Positions 7,325 to 7,896 of a DNA stretch of 7,896 nucleotides are shown in pieces (positions within the stretch are counted from its first letter, which is position 1; the number at the start of each line of letters is the position of its first letter). The stretch lies in contig DATCIA010000067.1 in assembly GCA_036508075.1 (NCBI GenBank), positions 1 through 7,896 on the forward strand, given 5' to 3'. Origin of the DNA: PALSA-660 sp036508075 (GTDB taxonomy: Bacteria > Actinomycetota > Coriobacteriia > Anaerosomatales > PALSA-660). The notes under the pieces are model-generated. The model was not told the origin of the DNA. It saw only the letters and a program-made list of their open reading frames with translations, and did not search any database. Both the position numbers and the translations under genes were made by a program.

Positions 7325-7373
7325 CTTTCATGAGCTGGGCGAATGTGCCCGAAAAGATCGCTTGAATTGGTCG

Positions 7374-7402
7374 TTGACAGTGGGGAACACGGACCGTAAT
7401 GT
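7374..7402 (+). promoter_or_regulatory. Main rRNA operon promoter P2
   Basis: A perfect TTGACA (7374-7379), a 17-base spacer and TAATGT (7397-7402) make the best promoter in the window. Initiation is predicted near 7409. The stretch just upstream (7350-7370, with GAAAAGATC and TTGAATT) is AT-richer than its surroundings and could act as an UP element. The C-rich discriminator ATCCCCC is of the kind associated with stringent control of stable RNA promoters. It is oriented toward the 16S gene, about 255 bases from its 5' end. Confidence 0.85.
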
Positions 7403-7408
7403 ATCCCC

Positions 7409-7663
7409 CTGTGCCTGAACCTTGAAAACTGAATACTGTGACTACAAGCCAGCCGGCCCGCCTCACGGCGGACCGGAAAAATGATTGTCCCAAACCCGTC
7501 ATCGGATAGGGCCCGCAAGGGTCAAACCCGCATGGCACCTTTGAGGACTTATCGGTTCGAACCACCTGGAGCTACCCCGTAGACTTCAGAAAGGCGGACC
7601 GAACCCGGATCACCAGTGATCCGAACCTTCGTGGAATACAGGACTTCGGTCCTGTTTACACTT
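7409..7663 (+). other. Precursor 16S rRNA leader, non-coding and rich in hairpins
   Basis: From the predicted P2 start to the mature 16S end there is no supportable gene. Hairpins: CCGG-C-CCGCC with loop TCAC and GGCGG-A-CCGG at 7453-7476; GGCCC-GCAA-GGGTC at 7510-7523; CTAC-CCC-GTAG at 7572-7582; CGGATCA-CCAG-TGATCCG at 7606-7623; and ACAGGAC-TTCG-GTCCTGT at 7638-7655, a perfect 7-bp stem closed by a UUCG tetraloop 8 bases before the 16S 5' end. Part of this leader would be expected to pair with sequence after the 16S gene for RNase III processing, but that partner is outside the window. Confidence 0.7.
7420..7430 (+). promoter_or_regulatory. boxA-like antitermination element in the 16S leader
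   Basis: CCTTGAAAACT matches the Gram-positive rRNA leader boxA, close to the CTTTGAAAACT of Bacillales operons. It lies within 25 nt of the predicted P2 start. A strong hairpin follows at 7453-7476, as often seen near boxA sites. Confidence 0.6.

Positions 7664-7896
<233 letters not shown>

Larger units (their letters stand above)
7181..7330 (+). ncRNA. Unidentified structured RNA or upstream rRNA leader transcript, bounded by P1 and a terminator-like hairpin
   Basis: About 145 nt lie between the predicted P1 start and the end of the hairpin at 7300-7324, with no supportable reading frame. Visible structure: a 5' hairpin CGCC-ACUUC-GGCG at 7181-7193; a boxA-like GCTTTGAAAAC at 7221-7231; a GNRA hairpin GTCGC-GUAA-GCGAC at 7271-7284; a possible enclosing stem UGGAAG (about 7243-7248) with CUUCUG (7292-7297), which includes two wobble pairs; then the terminator-like stem. 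I compared it by eye with 6S, SRP, tmRNA, T-box and common riboswitch consensuses and recognise none. It may be an independent small RNA, or the first segment of a tandem-promoter rRNA leader that antitermination reads through. Confidence 0.4.

Noticed and set aside
7554..7563. GGTTCGAACC, like a tRNA T-loop; a similar GGTTCGAAC is at 7131-7139
   Set aside because: The flanks do not form a 5-bp T-stem, and no acceptor, D or anticodon arm can be built around either site. They are short palindromes.
7168..7565. Minus-strand frames of 116 and 120 codons across the rRNA leader
   Set aside because: They run antisense through the promoters, boxA elements and hairpins of the rRNA leader, and their translations match no family I know.

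Overview
The window is GC-rich bacterial chromosome. The first ~230 bases of a 16S rRNA gene at the right edge, the GC-rich codon use, TANNNT-type promoters and a CTTTGAAAAC-type boxA suggest a high-GC Gram-positive lineage. My best reading is a Coriobacteriia-like actinobacterium of the OPB41/Anaerosoma kind; that placement is recognition from memory, not a database match. There is no mobile element, CRISPR array, tRNA gene or sign of recent gene transfer.

Layout, left to right. (1) 1-526, minus strand: the N-terminal 175 codons of a class A penicillin-binding protein (membrane anchor plus the start of the GT51 glycosyltransferase), cut by the window edge. (2) 527-670: a short divergent intergenic region with weak promoter-like hexamers and a hairpin. 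(3) 671-3079, plus strand: a full-length U32-family protein of the RlhA/DUF3656 type with two cysteine clusters. (4) 3108-5702, minus strand: a second, complete class A PBP with GT51, transpeptidase, PASTA and a terminal PKD domain, converging on the U32 gene with only 28 bases between them. (5) 5703-5919: a divergent control region holding an extended -10 promoter for tyrS and a possible leaderless start for the PBP. (6) 5920-7128, plus strand: tyrosyl-tRNA synthetase from a GTG start. (7) 7129-7663: a 535-base non-coding region, the start of a ribosomal RNA operon. It carries two well-formed sigma-A-type promoters about 230 bases apart. Each is followed by a boxA-like antitermination element, and a terminator-like hairpin lies between them, so a structured RNA of about 145 nt could be made from the upstream promoter. 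(8) 7664-7896: 16S rRNA 5' end.

Functionally the window joins peptidoglycan synthesis (two bifunctional PBPs) with translation (probable RNA-hydroxylating U32 enzyme, TyrRS, rRNA operon). The coding genes are ordinary housekeeping families. The parts most worth a second look are the unidentified RNA and duplicated promoter/boxA arrangement ahead of the 16S gene, and the PASTA-PKD tail on the complete PBP.
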